Shown one piece after another: positions 14,995-25,426 of a DNA stretch of 37,215 bases. The stretch is from Actinomycetes bacterium (lineage in GTDB: Bacteria; Actinomycetota; Actinomycetes; Mycobacteriales; Mycobacteriaceae), in NCBI GenBank assembly GCA_023460175.1, contig JAEWRC010000210.1, forward strand, positions 1-37,215, given 5' to 3'. Both the position numbers and the translations under genes were made by a program. The stretch's first letter is position 1. Each line of letters opens with the position of its first letter. Below the pieces are notes generated by a model. The model did not search any database and had not been told where the DNA came from. It saw only the letters and a list, made by a program, of their open reading frames with translations.

Positions 14995-16599
14995 TCACCG
15001 GCCGGCGGGACGCACGGCCAGCACGCTGCCGTCGCCGTCGGCCGAGACGAACAGCGTGCCGTCGGGGCCGGCGGCGATCCCGGCGAACGGACCCTGCGGC
15101 CCGGAGAACGGCGGCATCCCCAACAGCGGCTTCGGGCTGACCCCGGGCGGTGCACCCAGCGGCAGCCCGGCGGCGATGGTGCGTTGTGTGCCGGTGCCCG
15201 AATCGAATTCGATGACGGCCTTGCTGCCCGCATCCACGATGTAGAGCCGACCGTTCGACTCCACGAGGCCCTGCGGCCTGACCAGCCCGTCGAGCACGGT
15301 CTCGGCGCGCCCGCCGTCGACCTTGACCACCCGGCCCGCGCCGGATTCGGTGACCAGCACGGTGCCGGCGGAGTCGACCAGCACGCCCACCGGATCGGCC
15401 AGGCCGGAGGTCAGCACGGTGGTTTGCCCGTCGCGCACCGAGAGCACTCGGCCGGTGCCGAGCTCGGCGACCACCGCGGCGCCGTCGGGCGCCAGGCTCA
15501 CGCCGTAGAGCTGATCGAATCCGTCGGCCAGATAGTCGGTCTCGGCGTCGGCCGGCCGGTAGCGGGCCACCTGACCGCCGGAGGTCGTCACCACGAACTG
15601 GTCCGGGCCGCACGGGGTGACGCCCCGCACGAAGCCGGGATAGCCGGGACTGAACAGCATGCCGACGGTCTGCAGGGCGCCGTCGGTCAGCCGGTAGAAG
15701 TAGGTGCCGTCGGCGACGTAGAGCCCGCCGTCGGCCCCGACGGCCAGGTCCAGCGGCCAGTTCAGCCCGCCGGGCAGCAGGGTGCGGGCGCCGCCGTCGA
15801 GGATCTCGGTGATCTCCCCGGTGAAGTTCGAGACGAACAGTCGGCCGTCGGCGAAGGTGAGGTTGTCCAGCCCCGGGCTCAGCGACGCGAGCACGGTCTG
15901 CGCCCCGCTGCGGGGATCGATCCGCAGCACCTGGCCGCTGGCGACCTGGGTCGAGACGATCTGGCCGTTCTGGTCGAACTTCACCGCGTCCGGGACGCCG
16001 AGGTCGCCGGCCACCTTCTCGGCGGTGATGGGTCCGGCCTGGTCCGGGTCGATGCGCCAGATCTCGTTGGCGCCCATCACCGGGAAGTACAGCAGCCCGT
16101 CCGGGCCGAACTCCATCGCGTTGGGGGAGGGCACGTCCTCGAGCAGCAGCCGGGCCGCGCCGGTGTTCGGGTCGAGTTCGAACAGGCGGCCGCCTTCGCG
16201 GCACTCGCCGACGAACAGTCGGCCGCGGTGCACCGTGATGCCGTTGGCCGAGGGCAGGTCGTCGCGCAGCACCCGGGCGCGGCCGTTCTCGAGCGCGCTG
16301 ACCCGGCCGTCCATCACCTCGGTGGCGAACAGGGTGCCGTCGTCGGCGAAGGCGACGTCGTCGGGCGCGACGATGTCGCCGCCCTTCGGGCTGACCGCGT
16401 CCAGCTGTCCGGAGCCGAGGTCCAGCGCGCTGATCTGGCTACCGGTGACCTGCGCGATGTACACCCGGCCGTCGGGACCGGTGCGCAGGCCGTTGGCGCC
16501 GAACAGGCGGCTCGGCGCGGTCAGCTGCTCGACGCGCCAGCCCACGGCACTCTCGGGGGTCGACGAAAACTGGCCGGAGCGGGTCGGCAAGGCGTTCAC
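14995..16599 (-). CDS. SMP-30/NHL-repeat beta-propeller, putative lactonase
   Basis: 534 aa (start GTG 16599), built from repeats of the type NGLRTGPDGRVYIAQV, DDVAFADDGTLFATEV, NAMEFGPDGLLYFPVM, LDLAVGADGGLYVADG and VGVLVDSAGTVLVTES, a six-bladed propeller and more, like gluconolactonase/SMP-30 or strictosidine synthase-type proteins. Many members are calcium-dependent lactonases. Opening of the Baeyer-Villiger lactone would fit the operon, though that is inference. The propeller seems duplicated, longer than the usual 300-aa SMP-30. There is no signal peptide, so it is cytoplasmic. A TTG at 16635 is in frame, but it would overlap the degenerate operator; the -10 TAATGT ends exactly 7 nt before the GTG, so a leaderless GTG start fits better. 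Confidence 0.78.
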   Translation of the reverse strand: MNALPTRSGQFSSTPESAVGWRVEQLTAPSRLFGANGLRTGPDGRVYIAQVTGSQISALDLGSGQLDAVSPKGGDIVAPDDVAFADDGTLFATEVMDGRVSALENGRARVLRDDLPSANGITVHRGRLFVGECREGGRLFELDPNTGAARLLLEDVPSPNAMEFGPDGLLYFPVMGANEIWRIDPDQAGPITAEKVAGDLGVPDAVKFDQNGQIVSTQVASGQVLRIDPRSGAQTVLASLSPGLDNLTFADGRLFVSNFTGEITEILDGGARTLLPGGLNWPLDLAVGADGGLYVADGTYFYRLTDGALQTVGMLFSPGYPGFVRGVTPCGPDQFVVTTSGGQVARYRPADAETDYLADGFDQLYGVSLAPDGAAVVAELGTGRVLSVRDGQTTVLTSGLADPVGVLVDSAGTVLVTESGAGRVVKVDGGRAETVLDGLVRPQGLVESNGRLYIVDAGSKAVIEFDSGTGTQRTIAAGLPLGAPPGVSPKPLLGMPPFSGPQGPFAGIAAGPDGTLFVSADGDGSVLAVRPAGR

Positions 16600-16606
16600 G
16601 GGACGG

Positions 16607-16612
16607 ACATTA
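16607..16612 (-). promoter_or_regulatory. Candidate leaderless -10 box (TAATGT) for the leftward operon
   Basis: On the minus strand TAATGT fits TANNNT and ends 7 nt before GTG 16599, with no ribosome binding site between. The degenerate GntR site at 16623-16636 covers the matching -35 region, so bound GntR would block it. Confidence 0.5.
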
Positions 16613-16622
16613 GCAACCCGGA

Positions 16623-16636
16623 TAAGTCCAGACAAT
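16623..16636. promoter_or_regulatory. Degenerate GntR operator (second copy)
   Basis: Matches the palindrome at 16720-16733 in 10 of 14 positions; the right part GTCCAGACAAT (16626-16636) matches GTCCGGACAAT in 10 of 11. It sits in the -35 region of the lactonase-like operon. Two copies in one 152-bp divergent spacer point to cooperative or dual repression. Confidence 0.5.
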
Positions 16637-16684
16637 AGAGGCGGGCAGTTTTCCGATCCGCCCTTGACGAGCGGTAAAGTGGTG

Positions 16685-16699
16685 GAGAATGATGTTCTC
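16685..16699. repeat. Small inverted repeat GAGAA-TGATG-TTCTC
   Basis: Perfect 5-bp arms around 5 bp, in the divergent spacer between the two GntR sites. Short enough to arise by chance. It is not a KstR box because the spacing between AAT and GTT differs. Confidence 0.25.
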
Positions 16700-16719
16700 G
16701 AATGAGTGCACAGCGATGT

Positions 16720-16733
16720 ATTGTCCGGACAAT
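16720..16733. promoter_or_regulatory. GntR operator palindrome ATTGTCCGGACAAT
   Basis: A perfect 14-bp palindrome centred at 16726/16727. GntR-family operators often have the GT-n-AC dyad form, and here TTGTCCGGACAA gives it. It overlaps a TATTGT -10 candidate (16719-16724) for the rightward operon and lies 4 bp before the ribosome binding site, so bound repressor would block that operon. It is the best candidate site for the regulator at 14250-14990. Confidence 0.65.
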
Positions 16734-16751
16734 TAGGTGGGTGCGGTAGGC

Positions 16752-17606
16752 GTGGAAGCCGATCTGTTGGGGTTGCAGGACCGCGTGGTCGTCGTCTCCG
16801 GGGCCGGGGGCGGCGGCATCGGCACCACGGTCACCCGCACGGTGGCGCGCGCCGGGGCCACAGTGATCGCGGTCAGCCGGTCCCAGGACAACCTCGACCA
16901 GCACATCGGACCACTGATCGCCGAGGGATTGCGCGTGGTCCCGGTGGCGGCCGACGCCGCGACCGACGAGGGCATCGGCACCGTCCTGGAGCGGGCCCGC
17001 GCCGCCGACGGTGAGCTCTACGGCCTGGTCAACGTCGCCGGCGGTGCCGCCCCGAACACCTGGATGCCCAGCACCCGGGTCAGTCGCGACGACTGGCGCG
17101 CGCTGTTCGCCCAGAACCTCGAGACGATGTTCTTCATGAGCCAGGCCGTGGCCGCCGAGCTGCGCGACCGGCAGCTGCCGGGCTCGATCGTCTCGGTGTC
17201 CTCGATCAGCGGGATGAACACCGCCCCGTTCCACGTGGCCTACGGGACCGCCAAGGCCGCGGTGGTCGCCGCGACCCGCACCATGGCCGCCGAACTGGCG
17301 CAGGCCGATATCCGCGTCAACGCCGTCGCCCCGGGTGTCACCGAGACCCCGGCGTCCGGGACCTACGTCGACGCCGACCCCGAGCGAGACCGCCGCGCCA
17401 TCGCGATGGGCCGCCGCGGCACCCCCGACGAGCAGGCCGGCGCCATCCTGTTCCTGCTCTCGAAGCTGTCGAGCTACATCACCGGCCAGACCCTGCTGGT
17501 CGACGGCGGGCTGAACCTGCGGTGGACCCATCTGGGCGCCGACAACACGTCGCTGTTTCTTGCCGACGACTCCTTCCGCGCAGCCATCACCCGGTGGGAG
17601 TCCTGA
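16752..17606 (+). CDS. Short-chain dehydrogenase/reductase, first gene of the rightward operon
   Basis: 284 aa. SDR motifs: a glycine-rich cofactor loop (SGAGGGGIG, unusually Gly-rich), VNVAGG in place of the usual NNAG, SVSS for the catalytic Ser and Y164-x3-K168 (YGTAK). It probably converts an alcohol from the oxygenase step to a ketone for the Baeyer-Villiger enzyme, or the reverse (inference). Two GTG starts compete: 16752, with AGGTGGG (16735-16741) 10 nt upstream, and 16737, which would sit inside that site; I take 16752. The Rieske gene follows after 34 bp. Confidence 0.82.
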   Translation: MEADLLGLQDRVVVVSGAGGGGIGTTVTRTVARAGATVIAVSRSQDNLDQHIGPLIAEGLRVVPVAADAATDEGIGTVLERARAADGELYGLVNVAGGAAPNTWMPSTRVSRDDWRALFAQNLETMFFMSQAVAAELRDRQLPGSIVSVSSISGMNTAPFHVAYGTAKAAVVAATRTMAAELAQADIRVNAVAPGVTETPASGTYVDADPERDRRAIAMGRRGTPDEQAGAILFLLSKLSSYITGQTLLVDGGLNLRWTHLGADNTSLFLADDSFRAAITRWES

Positions 17607-17640
17607 TGACGCATTGGTTACGAGCGAAAGCGAGGAGCGG

Positions 17641-19044
17641 ATGACCTCCGATGTGAACGCCATGGATGACACGAGAATCGACGTCGATTCGGCCGAAGAA
17701 CTGTCCAACCCGGTCACCATCCCGGTCGAGGCCTACACCTCGCCGGAGTACGCGCGCGCCGAACGGGACAAGCTCTGGCGCAAGGTCTGGCAGCAGGTGG
17801 GCCGGGTCGAGGAGCTGGAGGAGGTCGGCAGCTACCTCACCTACGACATCCTCGACGACTCGATCCTGGTGGTGCGCACCGGAACCGGTTCTTCGGCCGA
17901 GGATTTCAAGGCCCACCACAACGTGTGCATGCACCGCGGTCGCCGCCTGGTCGACGCCCCCGACGGTGCGAAGAACGCCTGCGGCCGCGCCCGCAAGTCG
18001 TTCGTGTGCGGGTTCCACGGCTGGACCTACGGGCTGGACGGCGCGTGCACGCACATCCGCGAACAGGACGACTGGAAGGGTGCGCTCACGCCAGAGAACA
18101 CCCACCTGGCCCCGGTTCGCGTGGACACGTGGGGCGGATGGTTGTTCGTCAACATGGACCCCGACTGCGAACCGCTGGCCGACTATCTGTTCCCGGCCGC
18201 CAAGATCCTGGACCCGTTCGGGTTGGAGAACATGCGCTACAAGTGGCGCAAATGGCTGTACTTCGACTGCAACTGGAAGGTGGCGCTGGAGGCCTTCAAC
18301 GAGACCTACCACGTGTTCACCACCCACCCGGAGTTCAACAAGTTCGGTGAGTTCAAGGGCTGGGCCAAGGCGCAGGGCAAGCACAGCAACATCGGTTACG
18401 ACGCGCCCAAGGACATGGAGGCCACCAAATCCAAGATCCGGCTGGGCACCGGTGACGACCCGCGCGTCTCCACCGCGGAGATGCAGATGTACACCTGGGA
18501 GCAGACCAACGCGACCACCACCGAAACCCTGGTGAACGCGGCGAAGCGGCTGGTCGACGAACTGCCCGAGGACACCCCGCCCGACAAGGTGCTCGAGCAC
18601 TGGCTGGCCTCGGCCCGCCGCGACGACGAGGCTCGCGGTGTCATCTGGCCCACCATCCCGGCCGACATCCTCGGCCAGGCGGGCACGGCCTGGCAGCTGT
18701 TCCCCAACTTCCAGATCGGCCAGGGGCTGACCACCGCGCTGTGCTACAGCGCCAGGCCGCATCCGAGCTACGACCCGAACAAGTGCATCTTCGAGGTCGC
18801 CACCCTGGAGCTGTACCCGGAAGGGCAAGAGCCGCAGACGGAGTGGGAGTACACCCCCAAGGACAGCCCGAATTGGCTCTCGGTGCTGCCGCAGGACTTC
18901 TCCAATATGGCGGCGGTGCAGCAGGGCATGAAGTCGCTGGGATTCCCCGGCACCAGACCCAACCCCTACCGCGAACGCAGCACCGTCAATCTGCACCACC
19001 AACTGTCCAAGTACATGGGAACCGGCGAACCCCGCGAACTCTAG
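17641..19044 (+). CDS. Rieske non-heme iron oxygenase, alpha subunit
   Basis: 467 aa. The Rieske [2Fe-2S] site is C96-x-H98 and C123-x2-H126, with a 24-residue gap and conserved RGR and GFHGWTY. The mononuclear iron site is NETYHVFTTHP with H224 and H229, plus a later Asp, probably in LPQDFSNM. A bridging D/E needed for electron transfer between subunits is E221 in this region. Such enzymes hydroxylate or demethylate with O2 and two electrons from a ferredoxin and reductase; neither is in this operon. The start ATG 17641 follows GAGGAG; longer in-frame options run into the SDR gene. Substrate unknown. Confidence 0.9.
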   Translation: MTSDVNAMDDTRIDVDSAEELSNPVTIPVEAYTSPEYARAERDKLWRKVWQQVGRVEELEEVGSYLTYDILDDSILVVRTGTGSSAEDFKAHHNVCMHRGRRLVDAPDGAKNACGRARKSFVCGFHGWTYGLDGACTHIREQDDWKGALTPENTHLAPVRVDTWGGWLFVNMDPDCEPLADYLFPAAKILDPFGLENMRYKWRKWLYFDCNWKVALEAFNETYHVFTTHPEFNKFGEFKGWAKAQGKHSNIGYDAPKDMEATKSKIRLGTGDDPRVSTAEMQMYTWEQTNATTTETLVNAAKRLVDELPEDTPPDKVLEHWLASARRDDEARGVIWPTIPADILGQAGTAWQLFPNFQIGQGLTTALCYSARPHPSYDPNKCIFEVATLELYPEGQEPQTEWEYTPKDSPNWLSVLPQDFSNMAAVQQGMKSLGFPGTRPNPYRERSTVNLHHQLSKYMGTGEPREL

Positions 19045-19050
19045 GCCCGC

Positions 19051-19099
19051 GATTTCGGTGCGCTGGGTTGCGGTGAGCGCGACCGGGCGCACCGAAATC
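19051..19099. repeat. Inverted repeat (13-bp arms) between the Rieske and LLM genes
   Basis: GATTTCGGTGCGC (19051-19063) and GCGCACCGAAATC (19087-19099) are exact inverse complements around a 23-nt loop, within the 73-bp gap of a tight operon. There is no U-tract. In mRNA the strong stem could affect stability or differential expression of the downstream genes. I have seen similar TTTCGGTGCGC-type hairpins between mycobacterial genes, so it may be a dispersed element. Confidence 0.55.
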
Positions 19100-19117
19100 A
19101 CCACGAAGGAGAAGAAA

Positions 19118-20295
19118 ATGAAAGTCAATCTGGGAACCGGAGCGCAGAACTCCCGCGACTGGGAACGCGTCATGGCCGGAAACTTCAGCACACCCCCGGA
19201 GACGCCGGACCACCAGTGCGTGCAGGCGGCACTGGCGCTCGGTGATCTGGCCGAGCCGTTGGGCTTCGACGGCATCTGGTTCCCGGAGCACCAGGGCACC
19301 CCGTACGGCATGACGCCCAACCCGATTCAGGCGCTGACCTACTTCGCCGCGCGCACCGAGCGGGTCAGCCTGGGCACCTTCGTGGCGGTCGCGCCGTGGT
19401 GGAACCCGGTCCGGCTGGCGCACCAGATCGCCTACCTCGACATCGTCTCCAACGGCCGGTACAACACCATCGGCATCGGCCGCGGCGTGTCCAAGGGGGA
19501 ATTCGCCGCGGTCGGCGTGCCCCGCGAGGAGAGCCGGCAGCGGTTCAACGAGACCCTCGACGTGCTGGAACTCGCCTTCTCCGGTGAGCGCTTCTCCTAC
19601 GACGGTGAGATCTTCTCCTTCCCGGAGATGTCGCTGCGGCCCGAGCCCATCAGCAAGGACCTGTTCTCCCGGATCTACAGCTCGTCGTCGACGGCGGAGT
19701 CGCTGGAGATCCTGTCCCGGCGCGGCATGGTGCCGCTGTTCGTGGGCAACAAGCCGATCTGGGATGCCGGCGAGGAGGTCAAGAAGGTCAACACCTTCCG
19801 CGCCGAGGAGGGCTTCGAACCGTGTCAGCCCAAGAACGTGATGTTCATGTACTGCACGGCCAAGGAAGACGAGAAGCTGGCGGCCCTGACCGAGGAGTGG
19901 ATCTGGACGGCCAACCGCGACGTCAACGTCCACTACGGCTTCGCCGACTCGTCGAACTTCAAGGGCGTCAAGGGCTATGAGGCCTACGCCGCGCGGGAGG
20001 CCACCGCGACCGCCGTGCTGGCCTCGGCGGTCACCGGGGACCAGAAGAAGGGCGGCCCGCCCGGATATCACGCCTCGAACCTGCTGATCGGTACGCCGGA
20101 GGTGGTGTTCGAGAAGCTCAAGGCCGCCCAGGAGGCGTGCTCGTTCTCCGAGGTCACCATCGTCCCGCAGTTCGGCACCATGCCGTATGAGGACGCGATG
20201 GAAAGCACCAAGCTGTTCGCCGCCGAGGTGCTGCCCGCGGTCCATGAGATGGCGGCGCCGCTGCACCCGGCCGCGATGCCGGAAGGCGTGAGCGC

Positions 20296-20299
<4 letters not shown>
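19118..20299 (+). CDS. LLM-class flavin-dependent monooxygenase (luciferase-like)
   Basis: 393 aa, bacterial luciferase-like TIM-barrel fold. Features are the N-terminal strand after MKVNLGTGAQ, DGIWFPEHQGTPYGMTPNPIQALTYFAARTERVSLGTF, then QIAYLDIVSNGRYNTIGIGRGVSKGEFAAVGV (the family's cofactor-binding GxGxG-like region). Relatives use FMN or F420; which one here cannot be told. They oxidise alkanes, ketones or sulfonates, or act as F420-dependent dehydrogenases. ATG 19118 follows AAGGAG (19106-19111); an upstream frame is open but lacks this site. The stop overlaps the Baeyer-Villiger start as ATGA, a sign of coupled translation. Confidence 0.87.
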
Positions 20300-22145
<1,846 letters not shown>

Positions 22146-22149
<4 letters not shown>

Positions 22150-23066
22150 GCGCCCTGAGATTCGACGATCGGGTCGCCGTCATCACCGGCGGCGGCCGCG
22201 GTCTGGGCCGTGAGTACGCGTTGCTGCTGGCCGAACGCGGGGCCAAGGTCGTGGTCAACGACGTCGGCGGCACGCTGACCGGCGACGGTGCCGACGCCGG
22301 CCCGGCCAGCGCGGTCGTCGGCGAGATCACCGAGGCCGGTGGGCAGGCGGTGGCGTGCATCGAATCGGTGGCCACCGCCGAGGGTGGTCAGGCGATCATC
22401 GACACGGCCCTGCGCGAGTTCGGCCGCATCGACATCCTGATCCACAACGCGGGCAACGTGCGGCGGGCACCGCTGGCGCAGATGTCCTACGAGGACTTCG
22501 ACGCCGTGCTTGACGTGCACCTGCGCGGGGCCTTCCACGTTGTCCGACCGGCGTTCGCGGCCATGACCGAGGCCGGCTACGGGCGCATCGTCCTGACCTC
22601 CTCGATCGGCGGCCTGTACGGCAACCACGAGGTCGCCAACTACGGCGTGGCCAAGGCCGGGATCCTCGGACTGTCCAACGTCGCCGCGCTCGAAGGTGCG
22701 GCGTCCAACGTCATGAGCAACGTGATCGTGCCGGCGGCCGTCACCCGGATGGCCGAGGGGATCGACACGTCGGCCTACCCGCCGATGGGCGCCGAACTCG
22801 TCGCCCCGACCGTCGGCTGGCTCGCGCACGAAACCTGCTCCGTCACCGGCGAGATCATGGTCGCGCTGGCGGGCCGCGTCGCGCGGGCCTACATCGGCGA
22901 GACGCGCGGGGTGTACCGGACCGCCTGGACCATCGAGGACGTCGCCGAGAACCTGGCTGAGATCCGCGACACCGCCGATCCGGTCCTGTTTCCCGTCGTG
23001 CCGGACGGGCACGCCGACCACATCCGGTACAGCTTCGGGATGGCGGCCCAGGCGGTGCAGCAATGA
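22146..23066 (+). CDS. SDR, 3-hydroxyacyl-CoA dehydrogenase-like (MFE-2/HSD4A type)
   Basis: 306 aa, starts with TTG in a TTGA overlap with the upstream stop. The NAD site is TGGGRGLGREYALLLAERGAKVVVNDVGG (14-42), a pattern found in peroxisomal multifunctional-enzyme dehydrogenase domains and in HSD4A of steroid side-chain catabolism. The catalytic residues are S152/S153 and Y166-x3-K170. An active-site extension after residue 190 (SAYPPMGAELVAPTVGWLAHE) is also MFE-like. It probably oxidises a 3-hydroxyacyl-CoA to 3-oxoacyl-CoA in beta-oxidation (inference). Its stop overlaps the CoA-transferase start as ATGA. Confidence 0.87.
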
Positions 23067-24268
23067 GCGCCCCCGGACCGCTGGCCGGGGTGCGCGTGGT
23101 CGATCTCACCGCCATGGTGATGGGCCCCTACTGCACGCAGATCATGGCCGACATGGGTGCCGACGTCGTCAAGATCGAGCCGCCCCAGGGTGACAACACC
23201 CGGTTCATCTCGGTGGGACCGGCCCCCGGCATGAGCGGGGTGTTCGTCAACGTCAACCGCGGCAAGCGCAGCGCGGTGCTGGACCTGCGGACCGAGGAGG
23301 GGAAGGCCGCGCTGCGGGCCCTGATCGAATCCGCCGACGTGTTCATCCACTCCATGCGCTCCAAAGCGATTGCCAGCCTCGGCTTTTCGTACGACGAGGT
23401 GGCCGCGATCAACCCGACGGTGGTCTACACCAACTGCTACGGCTACAGCCGGCGCGGGCCGGCCGCCGATCGCCCGGCCTACGACGACACCATCCAGGCC
23501 GAATGCGGCCTGCCCGCCGTCCAGGAACAGTTGACCGGCGAGGCGAACTACGTGGGCACCATCATGGCCGACAAGGTCGCCGGCCTGACCGCGCTCTACG
23601 CGACCATGATGGCGCTGTTCCACCGGGAGCGCACCGGGGAGGGCCAAGAGGTCGAGGTCAGCATGTTCGAGACCATGGCCTCGTTCATGCTCGTCGAGCA
23701 CGCCAACGGCGCCATGTTCGACCCGCCGCTGGGACCCGCCGTCTACCCGCGCACCGTCGCGCCCAACCGGCGCCCGTACGAGACCAAGGACGGTCACATC
23801 GCCGCCCTGATCTACAACGACAAGCACTGGAACGCCTTCGTCGGCGCCGTCCGGCCCTGCTGGGCCGAGCAGGACCCGACGCTGTACGCGACGCTGGAAC
23901 TGCGGGCCAAGCAGATCGACACCGTGTACGGGTTGGTCGCCGAGACGTTGAAGGAGCGCACCACCGAGGAGTGGTTGACGCTGTTCGAGGAACTCGAGAT
24001 CCCGGCCGCGCCGATCCACACCCCGGACGCCCTGTTCGACAACCCGCACCTGAACGCCGTCGGGTTGTTCGAGACGGTGCAGACGCCGCACGGTCCGGTC
24101 CGGTTCCCCGGTGTGCCGACGTGGTTCTCGCGCACCCCGGGGCACGTCCGGGGGCCCGCGCCGGAACTGGGCGCCGACACCGCCGCGGTACTCGAGGAAT
24201 TGGGCGCGCGCAGCACCGCGTCCGTGGCACCCGATAGTGACGCCGAGCCCGCGCTGGGTTCGGGATAG
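23063..24268 (+). CDS. Class III CoA-transferase (CaiB/BaiF family)
   Basis: 401 aa. It moves CoA from one thioester to a carboxylate through an Asp-linked intermediate. The N-terminal signature LAGVRVVDLTAMVMGPYCTQ and ADMGADVVKIEPPQGD is clear, and the active-site Asp is most likely D141 in YDDTIQAECG. The C-terminal half (YETKDGHIAALIYNDKHWNAF, LEIPAAPI) is typical. Within the operon it may regenerate or start CoA activation, complementing the two ligases of the left arm. Linked to the SDR by ATGA; the first dehydrogenase gene follows after 9 bp. Confidence 0.92.
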   Translation: MSAPGPLAGVRVVDLTAMVMGPYCTQIMADMGADVVKIEPPQGDNTRFISVGPAPGMSGVFVNVNRGKRSAVLDLRTEEGKAALRALIESADVFIHSMRSKAIASLGFSYDEVAAINPTVVYTNCYGYSRRGPAADRPAYDDTIQAECGLPAVQEQLTGEANYVGTIMADKVAGLTALYATMMALFHRERTGEGQEVEVSMFETMASFMLVEHANGAMFDPPLGPAVYPRTVAPNRRPYETKDGHIAALIYNDKHWNAFVGAVRPCWAEQDPTLYATLELRAKQIDTVYGLVAETLKERTTEEWLTLFEELEIPAAPIHTPDALFDNPHLNAVGLFETVQTPHGPVRFPGVPTWFSRTPGHVRGPAPELGADTAAVLEELGARSTASVAPDSDAEPALGSG

Positions 24269-24277
24269 GGGACGACA

Positions 24278-25426
24278 GTGGACTTCGAAATGGGTGAGCA
24301 GGCCACGGCGCTGCGCGGTGAGCTGCGCAGCCTGGTGGCCGAGCATCTGCCCGCGGACTTCATGGGGGCGTTCACCGACGACCCCGCGGATCTGGCTGCC
24401 GCGCAGCAGTTCTGCCGGACTCTGGCCGAACAGGGCCTGCTGTGCATGTCCTGGCCGGCGGAGTTCGGCGGCCGGGATTCCTCGGTGTGGGAGCAGACCG
24501 TGGTGCGCGAGGAGATGTGGGCGCATCACGAGCCGCGCGGTGCGCAGTACATGGGCGTCAACTGGGTGGGGCCGATCATCATGCGGCACGGCACCCCCGA
24601 GCAGCAGCAGCGGCATCTGCCGCCGATCGCCAACGGCGAAGTCATCTGGTGCCAAGGTTTTTCGGAGCCGGAGGCCGGCTCCGACCTGGCGTCGCTGCGC
24701 ACCACCGCCCGTCGCGACGGCGACGGTTGGCTGGTCAGCGGGCAGAAGATCTGGACCTCGTACGCGACCATGGCGCAGTGGTGCTTCCTGCTGGCGCGGA
24801 CGTCCAAGGAGGACAAGAAGCAGCAGGGCCTGACCATCTTCCTGGTGCCGATGTCCGATCCGGCCATCCAGGTGCGGCCGATCCGCTGCATCATGGGACC
24901 GCACCACCTCAACGAGGTGTTCTTCGACGATCTGCGGGTCACCGAGGCCGACGTGCTCGGCGAGGTGGGTGCCGGCTGGTCGATCGTCCAGGACGTGCTG
25001 TCCTTCGAGCGCGTGGGCATCGCGCGGTACGCCCGGTGCGAGAAGCTGCTGCACGATGCGCCGCAGGCCCTGGGCGAGGCCTGGGACAAGCTGCCGGATG
25101 AGTTGCGTGCCAGGTGGACCCGGATGCTGGTGCACTGCCGGCGGGCCCGGCTGCTGGCATACCGGCTGGTCGAATTGCAGAGCAAGGGGCAGGTGCGGCC
25201 CGGGGACGCCTCCGGCTACCGCATCGCGGTCACGAAGCTGGATCAGGACAGCGCGGAGGTGCTGATGGAGATCATCGCGGCCGCGGACGTCGACGACCCC
25301 GGGGTGCGTCGATTCCGCGACGAGGTCGAGGACCACTGGCGCTACTCGCAGGCGTCCACCGTGTCCTCCGGCAGCATCGAGATGCAACGCATCCTGCTGT
25401 CCCGAGCGCTGCTGGCGGCGTCATGA
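24278..25426 (+). CDS. Acyl-CoA dehydrogenase, long subunit of pair 1
   Basis: 382 aa. A full acyl-CoA dehydrogenase: N-terminal helices, the beta-domain FAD signature CQGFSEPEAGSDLASLRTTA (125-144), GQKIWTSYA, and the C-terminal domain. The base at the usual MCAD position (Glu in YEGT) is missing (SSGSIEMQR), but E244 in LSFERVGIAR lies where isovaleryl-CoA dehydrogenase and the steroid enzyme ChsE4 carry theirs, so it should be catalytic. The start is GTG 24278 with GGGA 8 nt upstream. The short partner follows with ATGA overlap, as in the alpha2beta2 FadE26/27 and FadE28/29 enzymes of mycobacterial steroid degradation. Confidence 0.9.
   Translation: MDFEMGEQATALRGELRSLVAEHLPADFMGAFTDDPADLAAAQQFCRTLAEQGLLCMSWPAEFGGRDSSVWEQTVVREEMWAHHEPRGAQYMGVNWVGPIIMRHGTPEQQQRHLPPIANGEVIWCQGFSEPEAGSDLASLRTTARRDGDGWLVSGQKIWTSYATMAQWCFLLARTSKEDKKQQGLTIFLVPMSDPAIQVRPIRCIMGPHHLNEVFFDDLRVTEADVLGEVGAGWSIVQDVLSFERVGIARYARCEKLLHDAPQALGEAWDKLPDELRARWTRMLVHCRRARLLAYRLVELQSKGQVRPGDASGYRIAVTKLDQDSAEVLMEIIAAADVDDPGVRRFRDEVEDHWRYSQASTVSSGSIEMQRILLSRALLAAS

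Noticed and set aside
16685..16699. KstR box reading of GAGAA-TGATG-TTCTC
   Set aside because: AAT replaces AAC and the spacing is 3 bp, so it fails the consensus.
22889..25387. Open frame of 832 codons on the minus strand
   Set aside because: Antisense to the CoA-transferase and dehydrogenase genes, crossing gene boundaries, low complexity.
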